Of a DNA stretch of 64,000 nucleotides, positions 12,441-24,821 are shown piece after piece (the first letter of the stretch is position 1; every line of letters begins with the position of its first letter). The stretch spans positions 650,693 to 714,692 of the forward strand of contig NADL03000026.1 of NCBI GenBank assembly GCA_002205965.3, written 5' to 3'. The position numbers and the translations under genes were made by a program. Source of the DNA: Kappaphycus alvarezii (lineage: Eukaryota; Rhodophyta; Florideophyceae; Gigartinales; Solieriaceae). The notes below the pieces were generated by a model, which was not told the origin of the DNA, did no database searches, and saw only the letters and a list, made by a program, of their open reading frames with translations.

Positions 12441-12949
12441 CATTGGGGGGAGCGTCTGGGTTGGGGGCATGGCGTATCGGGATGAGGGTTCTGTGGGGGT
12501 CCTAGTGTCTCTTCTTGTGCGGGGTGATTGTCCGGTGATCGTGTTGGGTGTTGGGCGGGGATGTTGACGATGGATGCATGTTGTGTTGGTCTATGTGGGC
12601 GCGGGGTGCTGGAGAGGCATTGCTGTCTGTGTGGTGCACTTTCGTGCACTGGATGGTAAAGGCCGTTTCCAATTTTGTGAGTAGCATGCGGAAGTGATGT
12701 GAGTGCTGACGTTTAAAGAACGCTCTGCACTGCGGATCCATGAAGCTCTGACGGCGGCCAGGTAGTCCAGGAGAGCAATGTCCCTATCGCGGCCTTCGCT
12801 GTTGTCACGACTTACCCTTCGAAGAATGCCAGAATGAAGGATTCGAACAATTAGGTGCACATCTCGGGGGCTTTCGCTTCACTAACGCATTCCTTCAAGC
12901 AAAGTCGAGGCTTATCAGAACAACATTCACCTGCTGGCCGCTCCATCTG

Positions 12950-14000
12950 CTGGCTTCGGTACAAACGCTCAGCACATGCAACGATGCAGTTGACGCCTAT
13001 ACGATGAGGTCTGCCTCATGTCCGCCGTCGAAAGTAGTTCCCTTCAGCGCCTTTTGTTCCAACAACCCGCCCTCACGAAAGAAAGTGACGGATGCAATTC
13101 ACAAAGCGGCTCAAGAACGCATACCCTCTGGCGACAGCAAGAGAGATACGCTTTTCGCTCTTCGATGGGCCTCCCCGGTGCTAAACAATGGATACATTGC
13201 GCACCATGCCCGAGCCTTAGGACACGCATTGATCCCAAAGCTTTGTCTGTCTGGTTCTAATGCCACTGCCAGGTACCACTCTTCGCCCCAACACCAAATG
13301 CCCCAGAACAAGTGCCCGGGAACCCTGGACATCTTTGGTGGCCACCTCATGCACTGCTAGTATGGCCGAGAATGGATCGATCTTCACGACCGCCAGTTTG
13401 GAATCCTCACGTTGGACGTGGCAATGGCCGCCCGGCACCCGGTCATGGAGCCCCGTCCAATGGCCAACATCGCACAAGGCCAGACGTCAGGGCTATAGGG
13501 AGCACCGGAGGGACAGACTTCTTCAACGTTACATTCTTGAATCTCTCTCTCCCTCAAACACACGGGCCTTATGTTTAACCCCCTGACATCTCTGAACACC
13601 GCGAAAGCTCCAAAGTTCAGCAGAAAGTACCAACATTTTGCCACCACGCGAGCCAGGTCCCGACTGATCCCAGTGCCAATTTCCACTCTTGGGGGATGGC
13701 ACCCCGACGCATTTGAGGTACTGACAGACGTGGCCAGGCAAATCGCTGTATGAGCCATGGAGACCTTCGGGCGGTTGCAATCCGTCCTTACGCAAAGACA
13801 CGCTGCGGCGACGATCTCGTCCAACGCTGCATGTCTTACAGCGGTCTTGCACCAATCTTGTGAGATAGCCCCCCCTGACCTGTCTCCTTTTCAGACTCTC
13901 CGATACACAGAGCTGCCCCATTGCCTCGGGAAATAACTGTCCCACATCTCTAGTCAGTGTAGCAACCCAAATTCCCCCATTCACCTGCTGCTATGATGGT
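12950..14000 (+). pseudogene. LINE ORF C-terminal domain, copy 1
   Basis: On the opposite strand from the LINE RT just left of it, several plus frames give a C-terminal module seen after the RT in many LINE-like proteins. It reads LRSSMGLPGAKQWIHC-like text near 13170, then LDIFGGHLMHC near 13330 (the D-V-F-G-D-H-A-L-x-C motif, normally preceded by a Cys pair). HDRQFGILTLDVAMAARHPV follows, and then ISTLGGWHPDAFEVLTDVAR near 13685. The last block recurs at 45.67 kb as PTLGGWHPKAFSVVTGLAR, which shows a repeated family. Strand and distance suggest a separate element from the minus-strand LINE. It is broken by frameshifts throughout. Confidence 0.6.
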
Positions 14001-14779
14001 GTGCGCGACCCGCGTTAACGTTTCCACATTCATCGCCTGTGCGCCACGGACTGCCTCGTTGCACAAGCTTTTCACCTGGCTGACCCGCAGCGCTGTTCGA
14101 GCGCTGCTCTCCAGTTGGGCGACACCAAAAACCCTCATGCGAGTCCCTGAACGGCGTCCCACTCTCTGAACAAGCGTGAGTAAAGGCTTCCCCCCCACAC
14201 GGCTGGGTGGTCAGGGTTTCTCTGTACATACTTCTCTCCAAGCCGCTACCGCCGCAAGTACATTGATTCGGCCCGTGTCCAAACCCACCGCGGTACTCAA
14301 TACCCCGCACCTGCTGGCTGCTCGGGCACCCATACCATGCCGCCCCCGATTCCCTCCTTGCACAAGCTAAACCGCATCTGCGATCTTTCATCGCTACTCT
14401 TCAGCTACGTGTCATCTTCGCAACTTGGCCCCCACGCCCCCATCGTCCTTGCTGCCTCACCCCGTAATACTCTCGCATCCTAAACAGGGCGCAGCAGGAC
14501 GCTACGACCCGGGCCACTGGAAGGACGATGACTGGACGCCATTCCCTCACCAACCCAACACAGTAACGCGGACGCACACCTCCGCATTCGCGGACTCGCC
14601 TTCCGCCAAAGCCCTGTCGCTGCCTTCCTTACCGCCCATACCCAACTCCACCGCTATCCCCGCCACTCACTGGACAGTGATGCTTACATACTGAGGATGC
14701 CACTGGAGACCACGCTGCTGACCTCTGCCCCTCTGGTTTAGGCAGACTCCACCGTCATAACTCGGTTCGAAACGCGCTT

Positions 14780-15250
14780 GTGTTCCGCGCTGCTGGACTT
14801 GAATGCGCGTTCGAGGCACCCCTCCTCGTCCTGGAACCGAGCTTCGGCCTGCGGACATTCTCCTGCAGCCCTCATCCTCGCCCTCTTCGTCGGACTCACG
14901 CCCCCTCGCGTGTAATATCACGATTGTCTCCCCTTTGAAATCAAACACAAGCACAAAACCACCCAAATCGTTGGCGGTGCCGCCGAGATCGCTCATCGTG
15001 ACAAGGTTCGCGACCTCGAGTGCAAACTAGGCCGCTACCTTTCAATTTCCCCTCCACCGCTACCGCTCCCAACTGATGGAAGTTGGATAAGGTGACACGT
15101 AGACACGTGGAAACCCCTCAAGCCTCTTATGAGGCTTGCCACCGATGTGGGGTCATGTAATCGTTTCGCCAACTCAACAACACCAACTTTACCTGTCAGC
15201 TCTCGCTTTTGACTCTCTAGGCCCCTCTTCGACTGCCACCACTCGCCTCA
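14780..15250 (+). pseudogene. LINE ORF C-terminal domain, second fragment
   Basis: A plus-strand frame from 14803 to 15030 reads ELRPADILLQPSSS and DSRPLACNITIVSPLKSN. This matches the R-R-P-A-D-V-x-x-x-x-W and x-P-x-A-x-D-V-T-V-x-S-P-L segments of the same C-terminal module as at 12.95-14.0 kb. In a second frame it continues as HRDKVRDLECKLGRYL, like the basic helix that follows in the family. It may be the end of a second tandem copy, since the 14.0-14.7 kb interval between the two fragments is GC-rich with broken Pro/Ser-rich frames. Confidence 0.45.
15119..15138. repeat. 8-bp inverted repeat (hairpin)
   Basis: CAAGCCTC and GAGGCTTG form a perfect inverted repeat around a TTAT loop, just 3' of the LINE-like C-terminal fragment. 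It could be a 3'-end RNA structure of the element or chance. Confidence 0.5.
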
Positions 15251-15615
15251 TTGATGCATTAATACCCTGAATCGCACGACGTTTCTTACCGGTACTAGTA
15301 CCAACGCCTTAGTTCTCCATTTGGTCGTCTATTTCGATGTTCGTCTTATCCAAACCCCGCCGCACGCCGCTGACATAGCTTTCACGAGTAGTTGCTAATT
15401 GCAAAGTTGAATTAGTGCATTGGTACAAACGCATTGAAGTAAATAGGGAAAGCGTCACTGATTCCAGATCAGTTGCGATTTAACTGAGCCCCCTAATTCA
15501 GCGTTCTCAAGGGCCACAACTGACACCATCTTTCGCTGACTGCCTCCGATTATTCACCGATTGTCATGTTTGCTACGTGTCCACCCATCCTTCATATGCC
15601 ATTCTGCCTGGTTAT

Positions 15616-15712
15616 ACATTACAGTACGATAGTACAGTACGATACGCAGTGGGAATGGAACCTTAAGCTTGGAGATACTGTAGCAAGCAATTAATGTTAC
15701 AGTACTGTACTT
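15616..15712. repeat. TACAGTAC palindrome cluster
   Basis: ACAGTAC and GTACAGTAC units occur at 15621-15640, and TTACAGTACTGTAC at 15697-15710. This is one of about ten clusters of the same short palindromic motif in the window. Confidence 0.7.
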
Positions 15713-16559
15713 TGCAGCTTTAGCTCCATGCGTGCTGGTAGTGGTGATAAAGACGTCACCGAAAAACGTCTCAATCGATGCCACTGGTCTCTAAGCGGCT
15801 GGATTGGGTTGTTCCCTACCTGTGAACTTGGGAACCGGGAGGGAAAACCTACTGAGAAAAGAATAGGTCCTCTCCAACAGGTGGAGACCTGGTCACTCCC
15901 GGGATCTCCGGCGTTCCTCTGTGCTGCTGTTCCTACAGATTGATCCATGGGTCTGCCCTAGCCACATCTCTACTGCAACTTCCTATTTTCCTACACTAGC
16001 CATGAACCTGCAACTAACGGATCCCAACAACCTACCTTTGTCAGCTCCGCCTTTTGGAGCACCACAGTTCCAGGTGGCCTGGGGGAGTTCGCCGCAAACT
16101 CGCGTGCTTCCCAACGACGAAACTGAAAATCCCCTGCAGCCAAAGGGGCCTGCATCCCATGCGACGGGGTATGCGCTCCCTCTCGCCACATCGTCTCTCT
16201 CCATGGACAATGGCAAGAAACCGTAACATATGTTACAACAAAAACACATACATTCATATTACTATACAAGAAAAATCCTGTACAAAGAGAGATGACACCT
16301 GAGAGGTTCACTCAACCGATAACGCCGAATGCACTAGTGATGACAAGTCGCATCCCTAGCATCTCCTTCACCGCTATGTTTCACACATCCCAACTGGCCC
16401 ACTCAAACCACACACTCCGAGGCCTCGCCTGCCTCCACAGCTCCTCCGCTATTTCCCGCTGGAGCCGCTACGCCATGATCTTCTCTCTGCGCAGCTGCTG
16501 CAGCCGCTGCGGCCTCAGCCTCTGCCTTTTTCCTCGCCGCCTGCGCCATGCCCTCTCTT

Positions 16560-16886
16560 GATTTTTTCTTCAACTTCTTCTTTCGGCCGCCCCGGTGGAT
16601 GAAGACCCTTGATTCTGGCCGCCTTTTCTCTGCTTCTCACGACGCTTTGTCGTTTCCTCTTCCCGCGTCTCTTGTGCATTCAATGCCCCTGCAGCAGAAG
16701 ATCCCGCAGTGTGCTTTTTCCCCGTGGCGGCTGCCTGGGGGTGGCACGTAAACGACCGGCAGAGATGTAGCCGTTGGCGCCGAAACGACGGTTGGACATA
16801 ACGCGCGAACCCATGAGACGATCAAACTGCAACTCCTCTTCTTCCCAAAAGCGAGACTCTAGCTCATCTTCAAACTCCTCATTCAT
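16560..16886 (-). CDS. Acidic/basic charged region, probable continuation of the RING gene
   Basis: An ATG at 16886 opens a 68-codon frame beginning MNEEFEDELESRFWEEEELQ, strongly acidic, then SNRRFGANGYISAGRLRA. After a frame change it continues on the same strand as a Lys/Arg-rich and then Ala/Glu/Lys-rich stretch containing GRKKKLKKKSREGMAQAA near 16570. Between this and the RING frame, the intermediate frame also reads protein-like (for example ESVALLRRAEWVNTREVLSP near 17010). I infer one protein of RING plus a charged, coil-like C-terminus whose frame is broken by single-base shifts. It could also be a separate small gene. No family recognised. Confidence 0.35.
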
Positions 16887-17078
16887 GTAATGAGGAGCGG
16901 GGGAGAAGGACGGTTGGACACGGAAGGGGAGGAGAGTTGGGATGGGAGGGTGAAGGAAGACTCAATGTCTTGAAGAGGAGAGAGGACTTCCCGCGTGTTA
17001 ACCCATTCAGCACGGCGAAGAAGGGCAACGCTCTCAGATACCCACGGAGGGTGCCGGAAATAGTGGTAGGGCCAGATA

Positions 17079-17336
17079 CTACGGAGCCGGTGAGGTCACG
17101 ATGGACGAGAAGGGAAAATGGGTCTTGCAGTTAGGGCAGGTCTCGCGAACTGAGTCCAAGAAAAGGACACAGGAGAGACAAAAGGTGTGGTGACATTCTG
17201 GTACTTCGGCTTGGAGCGAGACTTCGCAGGTGTCACGACAGATAGTACAAAGAAAAGGGTCTTCCGAATTGGAGAGTGAGGGCGATGGTTGGTTGGAATC
17301 GGAGAGTTCATGATTGCAGTGTGGGGTATCGGACAT
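17079..17336 (-). CDS. RING-finger protein (putative E3 ubiquitin ligase)
   Basis: The 85-residue frame starts at an ATG at 17336. It contains a complete C3HC4 RING: C30-x2-C33, then C48-x-H50-x2-C53-x2-C56, then C67-x2-C70. These residues would bind two zinc ions, and such domains recruit ubiquitin-conjugating enzymes. The N-terminal 28 residues are Ser/Asp-rich and unstructured. The frame ends 15 residues after the RING, short for an E3. The region to its 3' side carries further protein-like text in other frames, so the true product may be longer. Upstream (17340-17580) is a pyrimidine-rich 5' flank on the coding strand. No membrane segment or second domain is visible, so the substrate is unknown. 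Confidence 0.6.
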   Translation of the reverse strand: MSDTPHCNHELSDSNQPSPSLSNSEDPFLCTICRDTCEVSLQAEVPECHHTFCLSCVLFLDSVRETCPNCKTHFPFSSIVTSPAP

Positions 17337-17599
17337 CGGCTTCGCAGGTAGTGGCGGGAGTTAGGGTGCGGAGAGCTTCGGGTGGAGAGGCTGGGGTTTC
17401 CGACGGAAGATTGCGACGTTGGGAGAAGAGGACCAAACGTATTTGGATTCGGAGAGCCCAAATATAGCGGATTGGCGTTGAGATGTCACAGGCGATGGTA
17501 GCGGAGGTTCTCGAGGTTGGGAAGGTGGAGAGAATAGGAAGAGTTTGAAGAGAAGAGGCGGTAAGCCTCTTTCAGGCACGAGGTGCTACCTCAAAGCGG

Positions 17600-20500
17600 G
17601 CGAGATGCCGGTAGGCTGCGCAGTTAAATGTGTGGTATATGATTCGGATGGCGGCCTTGAAATCGAACAGGCCTGGAGTACTTGACTGCAAGCATGGTAG
17701 GGTGCAAAAGACAGCGCTATCGAAGAACATCCACATACACTGCAATTGAGATGAGAATGACCCCAAAAGTTTTTTGCAAATTAATTCTTTTGATTGTATG
17801 GAAGGGGTGACGTTGATTGGACAAGAAAGATGCAAGTTATCCATCCAATGAGCGCTCGATTACAAGAGTTGGAGCCAATGGAGCTTACTGTGTATGACAA
17901 AGCCAGCGTTGCCTTGACGGATTTCTTTCACGTTAATGGTAAAATTAATAAATAAATCATAGAATATTAAGGGCGGTGCAATACGGTACAACGCAACAAT
18001 AATTTTATTGTGCTTGTCAAAGTTGAGCGGTAGTCGTGTGCGGTCGGGAGGTCGGAATACAACGTGGCGCCCATTTGTGGTTGATGTCAACAAGAGGATT
18101 TTGAAAGATGGAAGGATTCGGGACACTGATTCTGATATTTGAAAAACTTCCATGCTGGAAGCTGATTGGCCCGCCCAGATTATTATGCAATATACTTGAG
18201 AATAAGTGCCTCCTTACACCCGTTGTGCTCAGCTCCCACTTGATGGCCCCTTCACGGGAATAACATTATTCCCGGCAAAACTATTCCACCGCAACATGTC
18301 CAATCCTAGAGGCCACACTAAACTGTAAAGGAATGGTACCCTTCACGGGTACTTGAGGTTAGTGCCGTACATACAGTACTGCGCGGTACAGAACGTACAG
18401 TACCTTATCTACCATGCTGCACAACTGCAGGCTTTCACGCCAGCTTGGCGGTGCAGGTGAAAGCCGGCGCAAGATTCGCAGACATGTTCCAGGATGCAAT
18501 GGCACAAGGCTAAACGACTAAAAATATCATTACACCTACTGTACGTACAGTACGGTACTGCATATTCGAGCGAAACTGGTTCAGCTCCGTAGCATTACAG
18601 TCCACCTTGACAGTGTACTCTACAGTCTTACATTTTTTCTTTTCATTACGGTAAGCCTATCGAAGTAAAGTATTTACAGAATTACAGGTGACAAAGGGTA
18701 GTGTACAGAAGAAGTGCCATATTGGTGCTGAATTGGAACTCTCTTGCGTGGGTGTGAGATCAAACGCAGTGTGCGGCGCGGCGGTTTGATAGCAGTGTAC
18801 TGTACTGTGCAGTACAATGGCGACGCCAAGATGCGGGTGTGCCGGGAGCGGACTGTCATTTCATTGGCGTTGGGCTATCCAAGAGTCAGCGGGAGGATAG
18901 GGTGAGTTGGTTGTATCATATCAGAGATTGTCAATGGACAGGCGCACTTAGGATAAGGAAGGGGACCTCTGGCGGGAAAGTGCGACCACTAGTTTGGTTT
19001 GAACAGGTTTGAACAGATCTTTAGCGAGGAGATTATGTTCTGCGTTGTGCTCATGTACAGTAAAGATGTCAAACTTCCTTATAGAAGCGTCGATGCTGCG
19101 GGGATCTATGCTGGCGCGGTAATGGTGGCAGCGCTGCGGTTGTGTCGAATCATCATTGAAGGGGTGGCCCGATGGCTGCACTGTATGACTAGTAACACAA
19201 CTTACTCTTGTGATGTTCTTGAGGGTACAGACTCTAATACGCTTACATGAGCGGCTGATGGACTATCGCAGCAAGTGAACCACTCGAGCCTCGTACTAGC
19301 CGACTCCCTGAGAGCAAAGGTCATGGGAGTGTCATCGGATCCTAGTATGCAGATGTGATTCCATTACACGCTGGCTAGCTTTAGAGAGTCCCTTGCACAG
19401 AATATATTCAAGTACCAGTACATGATAAATGTCGTCACTGAGCGATTGGACATTATAGCCTGGCTGACGTATGTTAATTATTGTTTGCTTATCGGTATGC
19501 AGAGTTTACCCTCCAACACAACCAATATCAATAATCCCTCGTTCGTGAATGTGGGCAAAACAAACTGGTACGCTTGGGGCAGTGTGATGGTTGAATTTGT
19601 GGCATGACGCTTGAGCCATAGGTGTCTAAATGCCAATACACCATCGGCATGTTCCTGCTATTACAGGGAGTTACTGGGGTATGGGGCGCCGGCAGCGGCC
19701 CAAATGATTTGCAGTCAGAGCTACACGATGTATACCAGTTGTATCTTTTAGCCACCAGCATTAGTCGGCCGGAAGTTCAAAGGGCAGGGAGGTGGTTGTT
19801 GTCCGCATTGGGCCGCAGAGTTTCAGGACACAAAGGCAATGAATGTATAAACTTTTGCTTAATATGAGTTGCCAAGCTGTTAGGCTTACTTCGACGGACT
19901 ACGAGTCCCATTTTTAGCTCGTTACCGACAGGTCTGAAAGATTCTACTCTTGCATTAATGAGATTGTCTGAGTGGCTGAAAATAATGAGATCGGTGCTGG
20001 TCTAGGAGATTGATTTCACCTCAAGTGGTCCACATAGAAGTTTACTTGATGTGGTTTGATCTTAAAATTAATCGGCATTCGAAGAAAACAGTTTTTGGTA
20101 AAGAAGCTTCTCTTGACGCGTCGAGGCACTCAGCCTTGCTTTGAACTGTACCGCGAACAGGACGGTACGGATGCATACCAAAGCGCACTGGGAATATTTT
20201 CGAGTTCATCCCCGAAACGAGATCAACTCTACTGGTGATGTATAACGTGAAGTGTGTAACGTGAAGAACCATTGGCACATGAAGCCCTGAGAAACTCACG
20301 TTCTAGGAACCCCTAGCGTACTAGATACAAACTGCATTACAGGTTTTCATCAGGTGAGTGCACTGTCAAAACAAGATCACCCACCCATTCAGACATTTGG
20401 AGCGATCCCTGCGGGAGTGGTTTTGTTAGGATTCGTCACATTATGACCGTCAGAGTTGCACTAAGCAAGGTAGGCTACAGCTGCGGATGTAAACATCAGG

Positions 20501-20800
20501 TCAGCACGACAAGTATTGACCTGGTGTTGAGCCCGCGAACTTTGAGTACACCGTGTTCCGGCGAAGCCTGCAGAAACAGGCGAACCTCTTTCCATGCGGT
20601 GTTGTGGGTGAATGAAGTAGGAGGCATCGCATAACTGACGATTGCGCTATTATGATGCTTGGCAACAAAGCTAAGCGCCACCCCGCGACGGTTACCATTG
20701 CCACAGAGGAAAGAAGCGTGTGATGCGGTAACACTGTTACCCTTATCACGGGTTATAGGCGCACGGTATCCCCGCTGTTGATATTGACTCTGCATCGTTG
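17600..20800. other. Stretch without a recognisable gene
   Basis: Frames are short on both strands and carry no motif that I know. The only structure I see is the set of TACAGTAC clusters at 18366-18816. The rest looks like unique intergenic DNA or very old repeats. Confidence 0.55.
18366..18816. repeat. TACAGTAC palindrome clusters
   Basis: Three groups occur: 18366-18404 (GTACATACAGTACTGCGC, later GTACAGTACC), 18540-18560 (TGTACGTACAGTACGGTACTG) and 18795-18816 (GTGTACTGTACTGTGCAGTA). All are variants of alternating GTAC and CAGT units that can fold back on themselves. Confidence 0.7.
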
Positions 20801-20849
20801 AGCCTTCCTCCGTGACCAGTTTAGTTTTGCTTCATTCTGCGTCGGCCCT

Positions 20850-22300
20850 GCTCACTCCCGACCGTCAGCAGTTTCACTCCCTACTGCAAGCTGAGCCCAA
20901 GTCTAACGCCGGCACTAGAGAGAAAATTCAAAACTCTAACCGATCTCCTGGTTCATCTATAGCAACCAAAAGAACTCCTCATCTGTCAGCGTGTGGTACA
21001 GGAAGAACTCCTCGACCTACCACGAGCCTCAAGCACACCAACCAAGCTTACTTGCACGGGCTGCCCATATGGCAACTCCGTCCCAAGACTCATCAAGCCA
21101 CCATCCAATCCTGCGCTCTGGACGTCGCCCTCCTCCTCGGATGTATGCGGCCCGATCCAGTGCACTACCTTCAGTGATCACCTACTTCATTGTAGCCCTC
21201 GCCTCACGCTCAGCCGTGCTGACCGTTGCTGTGTACGAAGAGAAGTTATTGCCGCCTTGAAGAACAACCCGCAGTCAATTTTAAACGAACATGGTCCCCA
21301 CAACCAAATGATCCCAACAGCCAACGCCAAGGAATACCTTTCCAACGCACCCGTGACCTGTGCGCACAACACGGCATTACTTCCAACCTTCGACCCCCCA
21401 CGTCACGAAACAACTCGTTGCCGAGCGTCAACTGGGGACAATCAGTGGTGCCAATTGTGCGGCCCTCTACCGCACGCAACCACTGCATATCTGCTGAGGG
21501 CACAACGTGCACGACGCACTCTTCAGCTAGAACGTAGGAGCCACTCCTCCACCACCAGCTCTGGTAAGTTGCGTAGAATGGCGAACCACCCAACCTTAGC
21601 GGCCTCTTCCCCCTCAGTTGATTGGGCTCGCGTGCACGGCACACACCGATGCCAAGATTCGCAGCTTGACCCGCTGTCATTCCCCGTCCGCTACATGTAC
21701 GTGAGTGTATGCGCAAATTGCAGTCCCCAACTTGAAACAAGCACACAGCGTATCTGCACGGTAAACTTCTCGCCCTACTACCCCGAGCAGGATCTCGTAC
21801 GCACATCCTTCCCAATAGCTCCCAACTCAAGGCCCGTGTCTCCCATCGCTGTCATACCCCCACACCTGCGGCGCCGCCTCAGTCCGACAAGCACACACAA
21901 TCATAACCGGACAACATCACTGGGAAACTTTCCGCAACACCGAGCACACCAACCTAAATGACGCCAAAGCCATCAAGTGGCTCCGCAAAAAGGATAGACC
22001 ACCCAAGGCGCGACTTATATCTGTACTCATGAATATACAGATACAGAGCGCCCCAACCGACATACTCGAGCGAAAAGCACAATGCGCTCTCTTAAGCAAC
22101 AAAATGGAAGCCTCGCCCACAGCAACCCACACGGTGACTAGTCGAAAGTCGGATCCTCATCGCCATCGCTGGGCATTGGACCACTTCGAGATTACATTAA
22201 ATGGGCCCTCGTCTAAGGTACAACGGATCAGAAAGCCAGCACGCGTCAAACGGCACTGCTATTCAACAGCTTCTTAGCCCAGCCAGCTCCCCCCGCTGGC
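20850..22300 (+). pseudogene. LINE-like C-terminal remnant
   Basis: A frame open for 322 codons (20993-21961, no ATG at its start) contains CGPIQCTTFSDHLLHC near 21150. This resembles the Cys motif and F-G-D-H-x-L-x-C block of the LINE C-terminal module, and it is followed by a basic helix-like RREVIAALKNN. Past about 21250 the frame is Ser/Thr/Pro-rich and low in order, and I do not trust it as coding. Another frame from 22029 reads MNIQIQSAPTDILERKAQ and continues about 80 codons. The unit is plausible as an older LINE copy, but the evidence is thin. The long open frame may only reflect few AT-rich stops. Confidence 0.35.
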
Positions 22301-23559
22301 GTTCTCATCAAGGATTCTACGGCAGCCCGTCTGTGGATTCAACGCCACTTGCGCTGCCGCAACATTTCAATGTATGCACACTACCATACAAGTTGATTGG
22401 GTTTCCGCCAGCATACGTATCCGTTGCAGTACAGTAGATGAACCCCCAATGCTTCCCCCTGAACTGCTTCCGAGTCGCAGAAGAATGGTATACGCGCAAA
22501 GGCCTTCCACAGAGCCTGGAAGGCTGTGCTTTCCTCCCCGATACTGCTCCCGTCCTAGGCTGCCCTTGCTTCTCACCGTCGACAATTTTTCAATTGGAGC
22601 ATGGGGGGAGAGAGACCTTTACTTCATAGATTTCAATGGGATCAAGCTATGAGCCTCGTCAGGAGGTCATGTAGTGGGTGTGTGCACAAAATGTCGGTGA
22701 TTCAGCATGACCAGACGGTAGGTCCGCGGAGTACGGTATTGTGAAGACGGTAGTACATTACTGACGTGAGGTAAAGTTTCGAGAAAGATATTGAGACCTT
22801 GTGATCCTTGACATACTGAAAGGTACGACTGATCCGTTTGATGACGTCACGATGCTTTTCTTGAATGATCCGAAGTAACCTGAGTTGGATACGACATTTC
22901 GAACATGTCGTCAGGCCATGTGTGGGAGAGCCACATTAATTCCATTCTAAGGGGCGAATGATGGGCTATTTTACTTCGTCTTCTGCACCTCTAGCGGGGG
23001 AATCTAAATGGAGTTTGGAGAGAAGGAAAGGAGAAAACAGAAACCGGTCTGCGCCTCCGTGACCCTGTGACTACATCGACGGGTTCAAGGCAGGCGAGGA
23101 GGCATGCCGCATTAGACAGTACAGCTTGCGCTGCGTGTCTATGCATAGATTTCATTGTAAGAGGTTCAATATCTGAGAATGTTGAGCCTTCATGCAGTAA
23201 AGGAAGCGCATTTATATACCTGCATTGCTCCGTTCGGAGCTTAGAACCATCTTCTCTGGTCGACGAGCGTGGAAACCAGTAAATGTGAATGGAAAAGATT
23301 CATTGTCACCCATCTTGAACTTCTGCGAAGTCGTTCCAGCCACATCCTTGAAATGACTGTCTCCAGCACGCAGTAGTATCGAATCGCCGACATGGGTATC
23401 ACGCGCGCTCTCGACGAAATATTTTTATTTAGTACGAATTTCGTGTCCTAACACGCCACAAAGTAGACATTAGGGGCAATAGCGGACCTCACCAGGATAT
23501 TTGATCAATTACTGGCCATAGAGAATGCCCCTAATCGTTTAAAGATTACGCTTGGCGCC

Positions 23560-23829
23560 GAGAATGAACAGTTCAATGAATTGCTGTTCCTTGATACCAT
23601 GCACATAGATTTGAATCCTGTGCTTTATATTGTAGATGAGGATACCATGTTCCATTTCGATTCTTGCCAAGGATTTATACCGATGAAATTTAGGATACAA
23701 TTGCAGAGTACTGGGCCTCTGTTTCCAGGAGCTAACCGAACAAAGTTGCTCACTGATCAAAGGTCACATTTTTTCCGCTTCGTTCATATTGACATGCTGT
23801 CGGACATGGAGGTTAGCCAAAATATTTAG
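23560..23829 (+). pseudogene. copia-type integrase core fragment
   Basis: A single frame (start codon not ATG) reads LLFLDTMHIDLNPVLYIVDE near 23585, matching the family's L-x-L-D-x-M-x-x-D-x-x-P-V-L-H-I-V-D segment with the first catalytic Asp. It continues to KLLTDQRSHF near 23750, in the place of the second catalytic Asp (x-x-D-x-G-S-x-F). The interval between is shorter and less conserved than usual. The catalytic Glu was not found. The frame closes at 23829. Confidence 0.55.
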
Positions 23830-23849
23830 AGTACCTTTCTAGTCTACGT

Positions 23850-24150
23850 CTGGCGGAATGGTACCATAAACCAATATTGGCTACATTTCGGGATATTAAA
23901 GTACCAAAGCTTAAACCAACTGGAAACAGGTGGGTGCTTGTAAACAAGACAAATGCGAAAGGAGAACTTTAAAGGCACCGAGCTCGACTTGTGGCAAAGG
24001 GTTTCACCTAACGCCATGGCATGCAATACAACGACACATTCTCTCCGGTCGGTTCTTATACCACTTTCCACTTTACGTTTATTCTTGTCTTTGATCGTCA
24101 AAGAAAAACTTTACTGGCTACAGCTTGATGTGAAGCCTGCTTTCTGAAGA
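23850..24150 (+). pseudogene. copia reverse transcriptase fragment
   Basis: Near 23910 the sequence reads GNRWVLVNKTNAKGEL, then HRARLVAKGFT with a stop, then GMQYNDTFSPVG. These are the K-W-V-F-K-x-K, R-Y-K-A-R-L-V-A-K-G-F and D-Y-x-x-T-F-A-P-V motifs at the start of copia RT. The Y-V-D-D box could not be read in the badly broken 24150-24750 interval. Confidence 0.65.
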
Positions 24151-24821
24151 GGCCTTGGAGGAAGAGTTCTATATGAAAATTCTGAGGGTTTCATTGATCT
24201 AGATCACCCAAGTTGGTTATATCGCCTATTTAAGTCGCCCTTTGGTCTCAATCAATCATCGAAGGCCTGGAAGAAACACATTCACATAATTCTGGACAAA
24301 CTTGTATTTATCCACTAACAAGCAGACCGGTGCTTGTATGTCTCCACCAAAGCTGAATGTCGTTTGCATGTTTTGGTGCATTTTGAAGATCATCTTTTTG
24401 CTGGGGAAGGTTTGGAAATACTTAAGGAAATTGCTCAAGCTATTTCGTAGGACGTTGTATCTCGTAAGGAGGTGAAGGTTGAGAAGTTTCTGGCTATGGT
24501 ACTCGAGTGTGATAAGATTGCATACACACTGAAAATTTAGAACCCGCACATGGTTGATCAGATGTTATAGGCTATTGGATGAAGGATTAAAAGCCACCAA
24601 ATGTCTCGATTTGGCCGAATTCTGATTTTTATGCCATAAATCGTGACAAGGGGGAGTTTGAGCGTCTACTAAATGTGCTATACAAGCAGCTTGTCGGAGT
24701 CCCTCTTTATCTGTCGAACACTCTCAGACCGTAAATTGCTTATGCATGCTTCTTTCTATCGAGATTCATGCAGGACACTCTTCAATGTCACTGAAATGCT
24801 GCTAAGCACGTATTACGCTAC

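Larger units (their letters stand above)
9139..12480 (-). mobile_element. LINE-type (non-LTR) retrotransposon, decayed
   Basis: The minus strand carries, in order, an apurinic-like endonuclease (about 12440 to 11700), a linker (about 11640 to 11110) and a reverse transcriptase (about 11110 to 9140). This is the ORF2 plan of endonuclease-bearing LINEs such as the Jockey/CR1/RTE groups. The linker includes SRASLLRLTDLPNDQF, which looks like the segment between EN and RT. No LTR is present. Frames change repeatedly and stops are common. GC content is visibly higher than in neighbouring DNA. The 5' end probably lies in 12.5-12.9 kb, where short minus-strand frames continue but no ORF1 motif is recognisable. 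Confidence 0.7.

Noticed and set aside
14757-14775. GGTTCGAAAC-type sequences as tRNA B boxes (also near 26250 and 59762)
   Set aside because: No matching A box or cloverleaf arms at the right distance; no tRNA can be supported.
21246-21830. A 194-codon minus-strand open frame
   Set aside because: It has no recognisable motif and is antisense to the LINE-like remnant; GC-rich sequence with few stops is enough to explain it.
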